Source of the DNA: Paramoeba atlantica
Taxonomy: Eukaryota; Discosea
Direction of reading: 5' to 3'
DNA length: 64,000 nt
Assembly (NCBI GenBank): GCA_977017575.1
Contig: CDRNVI010000149.1
Span: forward strand, 536,670-600,669
Positions within the stretch are counted from its first letter, which is position 1, and every line of letters starts with the position of its first letter. Below are positions 1-12,161 of the stretch, in pieces. The notes beneath the pieces are model-generated. The model was not told the origin of the DNA. It worked only from the letters and a program-made list of their open reading frames with translations, and ran no database searches. The translations under genes were made by a program, and so were the position numbers.

Positions 1-169
1 TGGAGTTTGGTGATCCCACAAAAAACAGATCCACCATTTGGATGGAGAAAAACAAAAAGAACAAACAATGACCTCAAAAAAATAAGACCAATTCTGCCCC
101 ACTGATATGCGCAGGTGGTGTGTGTGTGTGTGTGGGGGCGCAGTTCCACAAAATTGAAGAAAAAAAAAG

Positions 170-241
170 CTCCCTTGCCGGGAATCGAACCCGGGGTGGC
201 CGGGTGAAAGCCGACCGTGTTACCGACTACACCACAAGGGA
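170..241 (-). tRNA. tRNA-Glu (anticodon TTC)
   Basis: The reverse strand folds into a full cloverleaf: 7-bp acceptor stem TCCCTTG/CAAGGGA, D stem GTGT/ACAC, anticodon loop CTTTCAC giving TTC, and a T arm with GGTTCGATTCC. It decodes GAA. The flanks (A-run before the 3' end, AATTTGTTGAAAAAA on the other side) are shared with the second tRNA-Glu at 45533-45604, so the two loci are copies of one segment. In the transcript sense the 3' end runs into a T-run, the normal Pol III terminator. Confidence 0.95.
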
Positions 242-639
242 ATTTGTTGAAAAAAGACAAAAAAGAACTGTTCTGTGCTTTGTCCAAAAGACCATCAACT
301 GGGGAGGACTCTTTTCACAACTCCTTCAGTTAAATGAAGAACCTCAGTTAAAATGGAGATAAATCAGAATATTGTTGTGATTGGCATGCATGTGTGTTCA
401 AACACCCTCCCCCCCTCCCCCCCTCCCCCAAGGAGCCTTTCTCAGTTCTTTTGTCAAAATCATTTTTTTCGAAACTTGATTTTTCGAAAAAAAAATCATT
501 TCGAAACTTCATTCTTCGAAAAACTAACCAAAGAGAGGGACCATTCAAAGGGGCCTTGGAAAATAAGCGTCCACTTTAAAAAAATTTCTTTCATTTGGTC
601 AGAATTCAAGGTTCTCAATGCCCCCTCTGAATTTGGACT

Positions 640-2285
640 TGGAACTCTAAAACTGGAAAAATCAAGAAAACTGATTTGTGGGAGGTGTGTTTCATGATCT
701 CCTCCAAAATAAAACTGGTTGTTGAAAAAAAAAAAAAGTAGGATGCGAAAAGAGGCAAATAACAGGAAAAAAAATATTTTATTTTTTTCTGACCAATTCG
801 AAAAAAAAAATATGCTTTTATTAAAATCAACATCATCTTGCCTTTAATGAATCTCCCCCCCCTCTCCTCTCAACTCAAGTCAAATACAATGTTCCCTGCC
901 TGCCAACTGCTGGTAAATCTCTGATGAGAAAAAGGATAAAAAACAACTCTCTCTTTTGTCTGTTTTATTTTTTGGACTGAAAAGAAATTTTACAAAATTA
1001 TCCTCTTGATTTGAGAGGAGTTCATATAGATACATAGAAATGGCAAAATACAAAAAGGGAATCCACAAGAAAAGAAAAGAAAAGAAAAGAAAAGAAAAGA
1101 AAAGAAAAAAAAAAAAACAAGAAAAGAAAAAAAAAAACAAGAAAAGAAAATAAAAAGGAAAAACCAAAGGAAAAGAAACCTCTTAATTTCAACAACAACA
1201 ACAACAACCAAAAAAACACAAAGTGGTTCCACAAAGTCTCTTTCTCTTCGCTCTTTCTCCTCTTTCCCTTTCTCTTTGTCTCTTACCTTTCCCTTTTTCC
1301 CTTTTTCCCTTTCTCTTTCTCTCTCCCATCCCCCCCCTTTCCCTTTCTCTCTCTTCTCTCTCTCTCCTCTCTCTCTTCTCTCTTTTTCTCCAGTTCTCTT
1401 TCTTCTCTTTCTCTTTCCCTCTTTCTCTTCGCTCTTTCTCCTCTTTCCCTTTCTCTTTCCTTCTTTCTCTTTATCTCTTACCTTTCCCTTTTCCCTTTCT
1501 CTTTCTCTCTCTCTTTCCCTCTTTCCCTTTTTCTTTCTCTCTTCTCTCTTTCTCTCTTTCTCTTTCTTTCCTCTTTCCCTCTTTCCCTTTTTCCCTTTCT
1601 CTCTTTCTCTCTTTCCCTCCTCTCTCTTTCTCTTCCCAAAGCCCCAAAACGAAAAAAAAAAAGCGATTTTTGGGGCTCGTGATTTAGAACCTTAATTTTT
1701 CGGGGTGCGGAAAAGTGGGAAAAGATCCTCTTTTCGTCTTTTTTTGTGCCTTCATTTTTTTTTTTGTTTTGCTCTCTCTCCTCTCTCTGCGCTTTTTGTT
1801 GTTCTCTTTCTTTTTTTGTGTTCGACAAACACTTGACATCATTCATCATCACGTCTCCTTTCTCTTCTTTTCTGACCCCCCTTCTTTCTCTCTTTTGTCC
1901 AACCCCTGAGTAAACAAAACAAGAGAGAGAGGTCTTCTTCTTTCTTTTTTCTCCTTTCTCTTTTCTTTCACTCTCCTTGGAAGAAACTTGTGCTCTCCGA
2001 AACATCTTGGCTCTTTTTCTCTTTTTCTTTTTTTTCTTCTTTTTTCTTTTTCTCTTCTTTCTCTCTTTTCTTTCTTTCTTTTCTCTTTCTTTCCGTTCTC
2101 TTTCTTTCTTTTTCTCTTTCTTTCTTTTTTCTTTTTCTTTCTTCTTTTTCTTTCTTTTTTCTGGCTATTTTTTCTTTCTCTTCTTTTCCCTTTCTTTCTT
2201 GTTTTTTTCTCTCTCTTCTTTTTCTTTTTTCTCTCTGGCTCTTTTTTTCTTTCTCTTTGTCTGGATCTTGTTTTTTCCATCACTG
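640..2285. repeat. Long dispersed repeat R1, copy 1
   Basis: This stretch matches 32330-33655 in the same orientation over its whole length. Both contain, in order, CTCCTCCAAAATAAAA, a GATGCGAAAAGAGGCAAA-like block, the AATGTTCCCTGCC block, an AAAAGAAAAG run, a long CTTT-rich tract, the GCGATTTTTGRGGYTCGTGA block and the CCAACCCCTGAGT block. No open frame of ordinary composition is conserved. The long ORFs here are Phe/Leu/Ser or Lys/Arg/Glu strings produced by the pyrimidine tract. It may be a non-coding transposon or a duplicated segment. I saw no clear terminal repeats. Confidence 0.75.
1230..2285. repeat. Kilobase-scale pyrimidine tract
   Basis: The plus strand is almost entirely C and T for about 1 kb, built from irregular CTTT, CTCTTTCC and TTTC units and interrupted near 1640-1990 by mixed sequence. 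The matching tract in R1 copy 2 spans about 32960-33200 and 33480-33650. Such polypurine-polypyrimidine DNA can form triplexes. Nothing in it looks coding. Confidence 0.85.
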
Positions 2286-2289
2286 AGTA

Positions 2290-3141
2290 TCAAGTGACAT
2301 TTTGAGCACCACCAAAAGTCTTCTTTGCCATTTGGTTGGCAGGTACCCAGCAGTGCTGGAGAGGTACATCAACTTCTTGGGAGAGAGAAGGGGATTTAGA
2401 GTTTCAAAGAAAAAGAGGGGAGAGTGGGTGTTGTTGATTTGGGGTGGAGCATGAAGTGAGTGGCAGTGCGATGATGATCAATTTGTACTTTGACAGTTAT
2501 GGTTTTTTGTTGGGAAAAAAGTCAAGGATGGTTGAAGGGGGGGGGGGGGGTGTTGTGAGGGGAAGGGAGGTGAGAGGTGAGGAGGGTTCAGGGGTGCCCA
2601 TTTCCTGCCTGTTTCTTTTTTGCCCTCCCCCCCAAGCCCCAGTGGTGGTTTTTTCTTTTCTTTTTCTCTTTTTCTCTTTTCCTCTTGATTCCTTCTCTTC
2701 TTTTTTTTCTTCTTTTTTTCTTCTTTTTTCTTTTTTTTTTTAGTTTTTTTTCAAAACAAAAATCAGAAAGAAAATAGAGGAGAATTGAAAAAAGAAAAGA
2801 AGTGAAAAAAAAGAAAAGGAAAAGGAAAAGGAAAGGGGAGAAGAAGAAAAAAAAGATGGTGGTGGGATTGTGGAGGTGTTTCAATGTTGATCACATGTTG
2901 TTGTTGTTGTTGTTGTTGTTTTTGTTTTTTGACTTTTCATACTCTCTGGATGCTAATTTGAAAATTCGGACCCAGAGAGAATGAATATATGATCTCAAAA
3001 AAGGAGTATATTATATATTTGTGTGGGGGTAAAAAAAAAAAAAGAAAGGAGAGACAGAGAAAAAGAAGGTTGGTGGGGAAGAAAATTGAGAAAAGGGTAA
3101 AGAAAAGGGTAAAGAAAAAAAAAAGAAAAAAAAAAAAAGAA

Positions 3142-3172
<31 letters not shown>

Positions 3173-3190
3173 AAAAAGAAGAAAAAAAGA
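2290..3190. other. Low-complexity region, no gene seen
   Basis: Mixed sequence to about 2600, then pyrimidine-rich and from 2760 purine-rich DNA with long A-runs. It includes a (GTT)n run near 2896-2920 and one copy of the hairpin repeat R2 (about 2936-2985). The open frames are homopolymer strings and I do not call any as genes. Confidence 0.6.
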
Positions 3191-3194
3191 AGAA

Positions 3195-3313
3195 GGTCTT
3201 CAGCACTCGGGATTCGAATGTGGTCACCCACCATTCTACTAACCGAGCCCACAGCTGCTTAACTTCCGAGTTCTGATGGGATCGGGTGCTTTCAACTGGG
3301 TATGACCGAAGAC
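3195..3313 (-). rRNA. 5S ribosomal RNA
   Basis: On the reverse strand this 119-nt segment reads as a complete 5S gene. The 5' end GTCTTCGGTCATACC pairs with the 3' end GGTGCTGAAGACC-type helix I, and the conserved core has CCCGATCCC, GAACTCGGAAGTTAAGCAG, GGTTAGTA and GGTGGGTGACC. The internal Pol III control region (A box, intermediate element, C box) is in the expected place, and a T-run follows the 3' end. It lies about 7 kb from the 45S-type unit in the opposite orientation, so the 5S gene is not part of the rDNA repeat here. Only one copy is seen. Confidence 0.93.
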
Positions 3314-5650
3314 ACTTTCTCTTCTTTTTTTTCTCCTTTTATAACCCCCCCTTTTTTTTTTCGAAAATTGATTTCAACCTCCTTCAGAGAAGAGAGAAGG
3401 AATTCAAAATTAATGAGTGTTTTTTGTGTTTTTCAAAAAAAGACTCTCTCCATTCTTTCTGGGTTCTAATTTGTGATAATTCAAAGAGAACCCACCCAGA
3501 GAGCATGAATAATATACATCCAATCCAAAACAACAACAACAAATATCACACTCAAGTGGGATAGTAATTAAGAAGTTCTTTCTTGTTTGTTTCCCCATCC
3601 ACCTGAATCCCTGAATTTGAAAAAAATAATAAAAAATGAACTTTGAAAATCAAAAGAAAGGAGAAGAAATCAAATTAGAAGGAAAAGAAAGAATGAGAAA
3701 GAGGGAAAATTAAAGAGGGAAAAGAAAAGGGGGAAAGAAAAGGGAAAGGAAAAAAGAACAAAGGAAAAAAGAAAACAAAGGAAAAAAGAAAACAAAGGAA
3801 AAAAGAAAACAAAGGAAAAAGTGGCTGGAAGAGAAGAAGAACAAATTATCCTGAACACACTCACCATCACTAAAATTCCTTTGAAAAAAAAGAGAAACAG
3901 AGAAGAGAAAGAAAGGAGAGAACTGAGAAGAGAAAGAGAAAGAGATGAAACAAAACAATAAAAAATAAAAAACGAGAAAGAAATTTTAGCCGCAAAACTC
4001 TTAATTTTTTTGGAAGTCAAAAAGGAAAATGTTGGGTGTTTTGAACCCAATTTAAAAAATAGCGCTTCCTCTTTTTATTTTAGGTTTCCAAAAATCCCTC
4101 TGTTTTTTTTTTTGTGTTTTTTCTTTTTTGTGAAAGAGAAAGGAAGAGAGAGAAAAAGATCAAAAGAGAGGGAAAAAGAAGAGAAAGTTTGTTGATGTTT
4201 TGTTGAACAAAAGAAAGAAAAAGAGAAGAAAAAAAAAAAAAAGAAAAAAAGAGAAAGAAAAAACTATTTTTTTACTGCATCACATATCAGATTGGTTGTG
4301 AAGGGGAGATGAGATGTTTTGTGGGCATCAACTCAACCACATGACATTGTGATTGGCATCAAGTGGAGTGGCTGATGAAACCAAATGCACAGAAGAGCTT
4401 GGACATCAATCCTTTTAATCTTCTTTTATAATTCTTCTTTTCAAAAAGAAAGGGGGGGGGGGAGGGATTTCAGTGTTTTTGTGTTTTCAACTCTCCATTC
4501 TTTCTGGGTTCTAATTTGAGAATTCAAAAGAACCCAGAGAGTATGAATACACACACAAAATATAAAAATATCACACAATCACTCAAGTAATAAAGGAGTT
4601 CTCAACCAATTTTCTTGTTTGTTTTCCCTGCACTCCCCCCGTGATTATTTTTTTTAATCAAAAAACAAGAAAAGAAGAAAAGAGTAACTCTGACAAAGAA
4701 GAGTTCAAAAAGATCAAAGACAGACAAAGAAGAGAAGGAAGAACTTGCCTGAATATCATCATCAAAAAGAGAGAAAAAAGAGAAAAGAGAGAAAGAGAAA
4801 GAGAACAAAACAAACAGAATTAGCCACAAACTTCTCGATTTTTTGATGGTAAAAACAAAAAAGAAAAAGAAAAGAAAGAAAAAAAGAAAGCATCATCATC
4901 AAAAATTTTTTGAAGAGAAAAGAAAGAAGAAAGAAAGAAAGAAAGAAAGGGACACTGATAGAAGAGATAGAGAAGGGAGAAGAGAGGGAAGGGAGAAGAG
5001 AGGAGAAGAGAGAGAAAAAAGAGAAAAAAGAGAGAAAAGAGAGAAAAAAGAAAAGAGAAAACAAACAAACAAACAGAATTTAGCTGCAAACTTCTCGATT
5101 TTTTGATGGTAAAAAGAAAAAAAAGAAAAAGAAAAAGAAAGAAAAAAGAAAGAAAAAAAGAAGCCAAAGAAAAGAAAAAGAAAACAGGGGGGCTGGGCGG
5201 AAGTAAAAGAGGGTTCAAAAGAGAAGAACAACTTTCCTTCAACATCATCAAAAATTTCTTGAAGAGAAAAGAAAGAAAGAAAGAAAGAGAGAAAGAAGAA
5301 AGAGAAAAAAGAAAAAGAATGGGACACTGATAAAGAAGAGAAGAGAGAAAGAGAGAAGGGGAGAAAAGAGGAGAAAAAAAAAAAAAAGAAAAATTTTTAG
5401 CCACGAACTCTTAATTTTTTTGGGAAGTCAAAAAGAAAAATGTTGGGGTGTTTGAACCCAATTTAAAAAATAGCGCTCCCTCTTTTTTATTTAGATCTCC
5501 AAAAGCCCGCTCCCTCTTTTTTGTGTATTTTTGTGAGAAGGAAGGAGCGAGAGAGAGAGAGAGAGGAGGGAGAAAAGAAAAAGAAAGAGGGGAAGAAGAG
5601 GGAAGGTGTTCATTCATTGGTGTTTGTTTGACAGAGGAAAAAAGAAAGAG
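3314..5650. repeat. Purine-rich repeat region with related sub-units
   Basis: Mostly A/G on the plus strand. Three related units can be lined up by a shared block (CCACAAACTTCTCGATTTTTTGATGGTAAAAA-like, split here for length) near 4822, 5085 and, diverged, 5400. They are separated by GAAAGAAAGAAA and GAGAAGAGAG runs. A second pair of matching blocks begins CTCTTAATTTTTTTGG at about 3998 and 5410 and continues through GTTGGG and AATAGCGC. Two hairpin repeats (R2) are at about 3444 and 4491. No credible gene. Confidence 0.7.
3444..3512. repeat. Hairpin repeat R2 (three copies)
   Basis: The core CTTTCTGGGTTCTAATTTG is followed by its near inverse ending GAACCCAGAGAG, giving a stem of about 10 bp. 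A second copy is at about 4491-4546 and has the cleaner stem (TCTGGGTTCT/AGAACCCAGA). A third, weaker copy is at about 2936-2985. After the stem, copies 3444 and 4491 also share downstream text (TATCACAC, CTCAAGT, TTCTTGTTTGTTT), so the repeat unit is longer than the hairpin. Confidence 0.65.
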
Positions 5651-7616
5651 AATTTCTTTGATTTTTTTGATGGTCAGCCCACCTGGAAGTTATCCAGCTT
5701 CCGTCGTTGGGTGGCTTGGGGGACCGAAGGGCTGGTGTGCTGGATGGATGGATGGTGATGCAAAAGAGTGTGATGTGAGGGAGGGAGAGAGTACATGGGA
5801 GGGACCCCCCCCATCCTTAGGTTCTCTTTTTTTTGTTGCCTCGTGTTTTATTCTTTGTGTCATTCTTTTTTGATTCCTCACCCATTCCATTCTGTTTATT
5901 GTTATCTTTTTCTTGTTATTCTTCCTTTGTTTCCTTTGCCCCCTTTGTTTGATCTCTAAAGAAAGAGTGTATAACTCTTGGGGGGGGGGAGTTGTCTTTT
6001 CTTCAAAACACAATGGCTCTCTGTTTTTAGGAGAGAGAGGTGTGAAAATGGTTGGAAAAGGGAGACCTTTTAAAAATGATTTTTGTTTTGTACCTTTTTT
6101 GTTTCTCTTTCTCTTTTTTTTGTACCTTTTTTGTTTGATCTTTTTTCCTTTACATTGTGTTTTCTTTTTGTTGTTGTTGGGGGTTTCGACATGACAATGG
6201 CATCTCCCTGGTTCTGTTTGGTGATTTCCCAGTTTTGTTTTGATTTGTATGTGTGGAACCACCTCTCACAACCTCAGGAAGATAAGAAGAGTGACACTCC
6301 CCTCTTGTTATTTAAAAGAGGAGGGAGGGTGTTTGTGGCAACCGATTTTTTTTTGGGTGTTCTTTTTTTGGTTGTTGATATTTATTTGGTTGAGGTTAAT
6401 TATTGCTGTATTGTTATTTTATTAGTTTGTGTTGTGATTATGATTGGTGATTGGTGATTGATTGTTGATTGTTGATTGGTGATTGATTGTTGATTGTTGA
6501 TTGTTGATTGATTGTTGGTTGTTGGTTGTTGGTTGGTTGTTGGTTGGTTGTTGTTGGTTGTTGTTAATATCTTGTTGGCTTGTTGTGTTGTTATTGTTGT
6601 TCCATTGCTGTTTAAGTTTTTCTGATTATTGTTGTTTGTTTGTTTGTTTGCTTGTTTGCTTGTTTGCTTGTTTGTTGAATAATTAGTATTTGTTGGTCCT
6701 TTGTGGTACAAAAGGAGAATGATCTGTGTGTTATCAGCAAAGAGTGAAACACCCATTGAGACATTGGGTTCTATTTTTCTTTTTTCTTTTTTCTTGTTTT
6801 TCTTGTTTGTTTTTTAGTTTGTTGAGTTGTTTGATTTTGCTTTTGGTTGTTGATGTTTGTTTGGTTGGGGCTAAATATTGTTGTGATGTTATTTGTTTGT
6901 GTTGTGATTGTTGATTGTTGATTGTTGATTGTTGATTGTTGATTGTTTTTATTTTTATGTTGCTGTTTAAATTATTATTATTGGTTGTTGGTTGTTGGTT
7001 GTTGGTTGTTATTTATTGGTTGGTTGTTGATTGTTGGTTGTTGATTTAATATCTTGTTGGTTGTTATTGTTATTGTCATTTTGTTACTGTTTAAGTTTTT
7101 CTGATTGTTGTTATTTGTTGTTACTACTTGTTGTTTGTTTGTTGTTTGAGGGGGGAGAGAGAGGTTTGTTTGTTTGTTTGTTTGTTTGTTTGTTTGTTTG
7201 TTTGTTTGTTTGTTTAATTGTTTATCATACCATGTTTTACAAGAAGGAGGAGGGAATCTGTCATCAGCAAAGATTTAATAAAAAGGTCTTTGTGCCCACC
7301 ATTTTGGGTTTTCTATTTTCCTTCCTTTATGTTTTGTTGGTTGTTGTATTTGTTGGTTGTTTTTTGTTGGGGTGGTGGTGTTTTGTATTTTTGTTTGTGG
7401 TATTATCAGGCTATATTTTTTTTGGTTTTAATTGTGAATTGTTTGTTGTGTTTGTTTGGTTTTATTTATTTGTTTGGTGTATGTGTCTGGCTGTTGTTGA
7501 ATATTGTTGAATGTTTGTTATTCTTTTTATGTTTATTTTTTTATTTGGTTGGTTGGTTGGTTGGTTGGTTGGTTGGTTGGTTGGTTGGTTGGTTGGTTGG
7601 TTGGTTGGTGTATTAA
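5651..7616. other. G/T-rich region, no gene seen
   Basis: From about 5870 the plus strand is dominated by T and G with few A or C. It includes irregular tandem arrays of GATTGTT, GGTTGTT and TGGTTGTTGG (6430-6560, 6905-7060), a (GTTT)n run at 7163-7216 and a (GGTT)n run at 7545-7609. The open frames are Leu/Val/Cys/Trp/Phe strings produced by this composition. Confidence 0.75.
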
Positions 7617-9060
7617 TGTGTTGGTATTTCTTATTGTTTTTGTTATATTCTTCTTATTCTTTAATTGTAGTACTTGATTGTTGTTTGTGCTGTTTGATTT
7701 TTGGTTGTGGATATTTTTATTTGTTTTTGTGTTGTTATATTGTTGTGTTTGTGTGTTTGTGTTTGTTGTTTTTTGATGGTAACCACACCTGTTTGGGTTG
7801 GATATTTTTTATTTATTTATTTATTCTTTTCTTTTTCTTTCTTTTTCTTTTTCTTTTCTTTAGATGGGTCACCCCTGTTGGATAACATGGATAATTGTGG
7901 GGATGGCTAAATATTGGAGGGGGTGGGGTTGAGTTGATAGGAGAGGGGCAAGGTGTATTTTGGTTTTTTTTTTGGGGGGGGGGGGGTGGTAATCTGCAGG
8001 GGATATTGAAAAACACTAAAAAGGCTATAATATTTGTTCACATAAACAAATGTTGGAGCCTCTTTGGAACATTTTTCAAAGTAGTGATGAGTTATGTGGA
8101 AATATATATGGATTACATAAATACACAGCTGCTTTGCCTTTGCAGTGTATGGTGGTGGCAAGCAATGATTTCTATTGGGGAGTTCTCTCTTTGTGTTGCC
8201 AGATGAAATCTTTTTTTTTTGGGATTGGAACACCAAAAAGAGAAAATAGAACCCAATTTTTCTTTCTTTTGATTCTCTTTCTCTTTCTCTTTCTCTTTCT
8301 TTTCTTTTTTTCTTTCTTTTTCTTTCTTTCATCTTTTTTCTTTTCTTCTTTCTTTTTCTTCCTTTCTTTTTCTTAAAATGAATTGAGGGATCTTAATGTG
8401 TTGGTATTTTTTGTTGTTTTTGTTATATTCTTCTTATCCTTGGGTTGTTGTTGTTGTTGTTGTTGTTGTTTGATTTTTAGTTGTGGATATTTTTATTTGT
8501 TCTTGTAAATTGGTTGTTAATATTGTTGTGTTTGTGTGTTGTGTTTGCTGTTTTTTGATGGAAACCCCACACACCTGTTCAGGTTGGTGATATTTTATTT
8601 ATTCATTTTTTTTTTCTTTTTCTTTTTTTCTTCTTTTTTTCTTCTATTTTTCTTCTATTTTTCTTTTATTTTTCTTTGGATGGGTCAACCCTGTTGGATA
8701 ATATGGATAATTGTGGGGGTGGTTAAATATTGGAGGGGGTGGGGTTGTGTTGACAAGGTTGTAGGAATGGAAGAAAATAGGAGAGGGGCAAGGTCTATTT
8801 TGGTTTTTTGGGGGGGGTGGGGTGGTAAATTTGCAATGGATATATTGTAAAAAAACTAAAAAGGCTTTAATATTTGTTCACATAAACAAATGTGCTTTGT
8901 TCTCTCTTTTGTGTTGCCAGATGAAACTTTTTTTTTTCCTCTTCTTTTTTTTTTTTTCCTTTTTCTTTCTTTTATTTTTTTTCTTCCTTCTTTTTTGTTC
9001 CTTTCTTTTTCTTAAAATGATGGACCCACCCTCAATTTGGTGTTGTTGTGGGTTTGAATG
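7617..9060. repeat. Direct tandem duplication of about 0.7-0.8 kb
   Basis: Unit 1 (about 7617-8390) and unit 2 (about 8397-9060) share, in order, GTGTTGGTATTT, TTGTTATATTCTTCTTAT, a TTTTTTGATGG block, GATGGGTCA..CCTGTTGGATAA, ATATTGGAGGGGGTGGGG, GAGAGGGGCAAGG, AAAGGCT..AATATTTGTTCAC and TTGCCAGATGAAA. Unit 2 is shorter in the middle. No coding frame is conserved between the units. Confidence 0.8.
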
Positions 9061-10215
9061 TGAATAAAAGAGTGTTTCTCTACTACCCCCCCCCCCTTGA
9101 CCCCACCACACAACACAAAAACAAATTTCACAAAGCTCACTTGTTATGTTGAAGAAATAAAAAAGTGTTTTGTTCTCTTTTTCAAATTCAATTCTGGATT
9201 TCATTGTCAATTTTTTTATTTATTTTTCAGAGTGTGTGGTGTGTGGAGTGTGGTGTGATTTCCTTTGAACTTTTTGTGGAAATTCTTTTTTGATACAAAG
9301 AGAAAGAAAAAGGGAAAAACAAACTCATGAGTTGAGAGGTGAAAGAACAAAAAAAGGGTTGTTCAAAAGAAAGAACAAAGGAGAATAAAATAAGACTTTT
9401 TGGGAAAAAATGGGTAAGTAAAGAAATGACGTGGCATTATTTGATTGGTCCACTTTTTTAGAACTCCAAAATTAGCTTTTCTGGGTCAAAAAAGCTGCTC
9501 TTTCTTCTCAGAGGGGTTACATACATGATAGATGCTCTCTCTTATCATAGGGGAGACCTAGAGTTATTCAATAGCCATTTTTTGTAAGTCTAAATAAGGA
9601 AATAAGATCGAGCAGAGTTTGAATTGAGTTGAAAAAGTCAATCTCAAATTATGTTGGATCTCTTTTCATTGAAAAATATCTCAGACATTTTTGTGACATT
9701 TTTTGCTTGAAGTTGTTTGTAACTTCAGACAATAAAATTCAAAAAAAAATGTTGGAGTTATTTTTATTTTGTCTGTTTCAAATTTTGAAACAAAACAAAA
9801 TTGAATTTGTGGAAGGTGATTTTTTTGTTGATTAAAAAGACAGAAAAAACAACCAACTTCAATTACTGAATAAGAAAATTATTTTTCTTCTTTTCTTTTT
9901 TTTCTTTTCCTTTTCTGGAAATAAAAAAAAAATAAAAAGAATAATCTTTTTCTTTCAGTTTATTTCTCTCTCTTTTGAAAACTTGGAAACAGAATACATT
10001 TGTTTTCAAACTATTTCATGAAGAGGTTCAATGAGAAATTGCAAAGAGGATTTCTTTGTTGGAAAATTGAATTCTAACGAAAAACAAAAGACTTATTTTT
10101 TTGATAACAAAAAATTGATGAAATACTTTGAATTCTTTTCGAAGCTACTTTTTCTTTTTTCCCAATTCGGGGGAGAAGAAAAAAATAGTCTTTTTTTTTC
10201 AGAAAAAAAAATAGT
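9061..10215 (+). other. 5' flank of the rDNA unit (presumed promoter/ETS side)
   Basis: AT-rich, without a credible gene. The last part (about 10128-10195: TTTGAATTCTTTTCGAAGC, then ACTTTTTCTTTTTTCCC, then AAAAAAATAGT) recurs at 18762-18830 beyond the 28S gene. Ribosomal promoters are not conserved enough between species for me to mark one. Confidence 0.5.
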
Positions 10216-11493
10216 TATCTGGTTGATCCTGCCAGTAGTCATATGCTTGTCTTAAAGACTAAGCCATGCATGTCTAAGTATAAACACTTGTACTGTGAAA
10301 CTGCGAATGGCTCATTAAATCAGTTATAATTTATTTGATGGTCCTTTTTTTTACTACTTGGATAACCGTGGTAAATCTAGAGCTAATACATGCATAAAAT
10401 CCTAACTCCTTTGAGAGAAGGGATGTATTTATTAGATACAAAAACCAATGCAGTTCTTCGGAGCTGGTTAACATATGGTGAATCATGATAACTTTACGAA
10501 TCGTATGGCCTTTTGTGCCGACGATAGTTCATTCAAATTTCTGCCCTATCAACTTTCGATGGTAGTATAGAGGACTACCATGGTGGTAACGGGTAACGGA
10601 GAATCAGGGTTTGATTCCGGAGAAGGAGCCTGAGAAACGGCTACTACTTCCAAGGAAGGCAGCAGGCGCGCAAATTACCCAATCCCGACACGGGGAGGTA
10701 GTGACAAAAAATAACAATACCGGTTCATTATTTGATCTGGTAATTGGAATGAGTACAATCTAAACCCCTTAACGAGTAACAATTGGAGGGCAAGTCTGGT
10801 GCCAGCAGCCGCGGTAATTCCAGCTCCAATAGCATATATTAAAGTTGTTGCAGTTAAAAAGCTCGTAGTTGGATTTGAGAGTTTTATAATTTAATCCATA
10901 TGGTTTTTCATATGTGTTTTATTAAATTATATTCTCTAAATATTTTATTAGATATTCATTATTGCACTTAATTGGGTGATAATTTGGTTTTCTTTCGGGA
11001 GAATCAGTGTTTATTGGACCTTTATTAGTAAGATTGTGGATATAAATTCTCTTTGGAGTTTGTGTTCTGCTTATTAATAAAACCAATAAATAGAATTCTA
11101 ATTCATTTACTTTGAGTAAATTAGAGTGTTCAAAGCAAGCAAATTTGTAAATTGCAATGAATACTATTAGCATGGGATAATGGAACAAGACATTGGATCT
11201 ATTTTATTGGTTTTTTAGAACTAATGTAATGATTAAAAGGGATAGTTGGGGGCATTAGTATTTAATTGTCAGAGGTGAAATTCTTGGATTTATGAAAGAC
11301 TAACTTCTGCGAAAGCATTTGTCAAAGATGTTTTCATTAATCAAGAACGAAAGTTAGGGGATCGAAGACGATCAGATACCGTCGTAGTCTTAACCATAAA
11401 CGATGCCGACCAGGGGTTGGAAGACGTTTTATTTTGAATAAAGATGACTCTCCCAGTACCTTTTTACGAGAAATCAGTAAGTTTTTGGGTTCT

Positions 11494-11562
<69 letters not shown>

Positions 11563-12126
11563 GCGGCTTAATTTGACTCAACACGGGAAAACTTACCAGG
11601 TCCAGACACAGTTAGGATTGACAGATTGAGAGCTCTTTCTTGATTCTGTGGGTGGTGGTGCATGGCCGTTCTTAGTTGGTGGAGTGATTTGTCTGGTTAA
11701 TTCCGATAACGAACGAGACCTCAGCCTACTAATTAGTTGTATTAATAATTACATTTATGAGGGTTTTTAATAAATGTGGATTTTGTTAACACTTAATTTC
11801 TTTTTATTAAGAAAACTCGTTTTTATTGATATTAAAAAAGATTTAATTCTTTTAAACTTCTTAGAGGGACACTTGGTGTTTAACCAAGGGAAGTTTGAGG
11901 CAATAACAGGTCTGTGATGCCCTTTAGATGTTCTGGGCTGCACGCGCGCTACACTGATACAATCAACAAGTACAAAAGGCCTTGGCTGAAAAGTCACGCT
12001 AATCTTTTACGAGGTTGGCATTTTGGGTAAACTTTTGAAATTGTATCGTGCTGGGGATCGATACTTGCAATTATTTATCGTGAACGAGGAATTCCTAGTA
12101 AGCACAAGTCAACAGCTTGTGCTGAT

Positions 12127-12161
<35 letters not shown>

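Noticed and set aside
880..2310. Long open frames of Phe/Leu/Ser or Lys/Arg/Glu on both strands
   Set aside because: They follow directly from pyrimidine or purine tracts that lack stop codons. The composition is homopolymeric, and the frames are not conserved between the two R1 copies.
6400..6756. Asn/Thr/Gln-rich minus-strand frame
   Set aside because: Produced by the GTT/GATT simple repeats on the other strand. No domain and no splice or start context.
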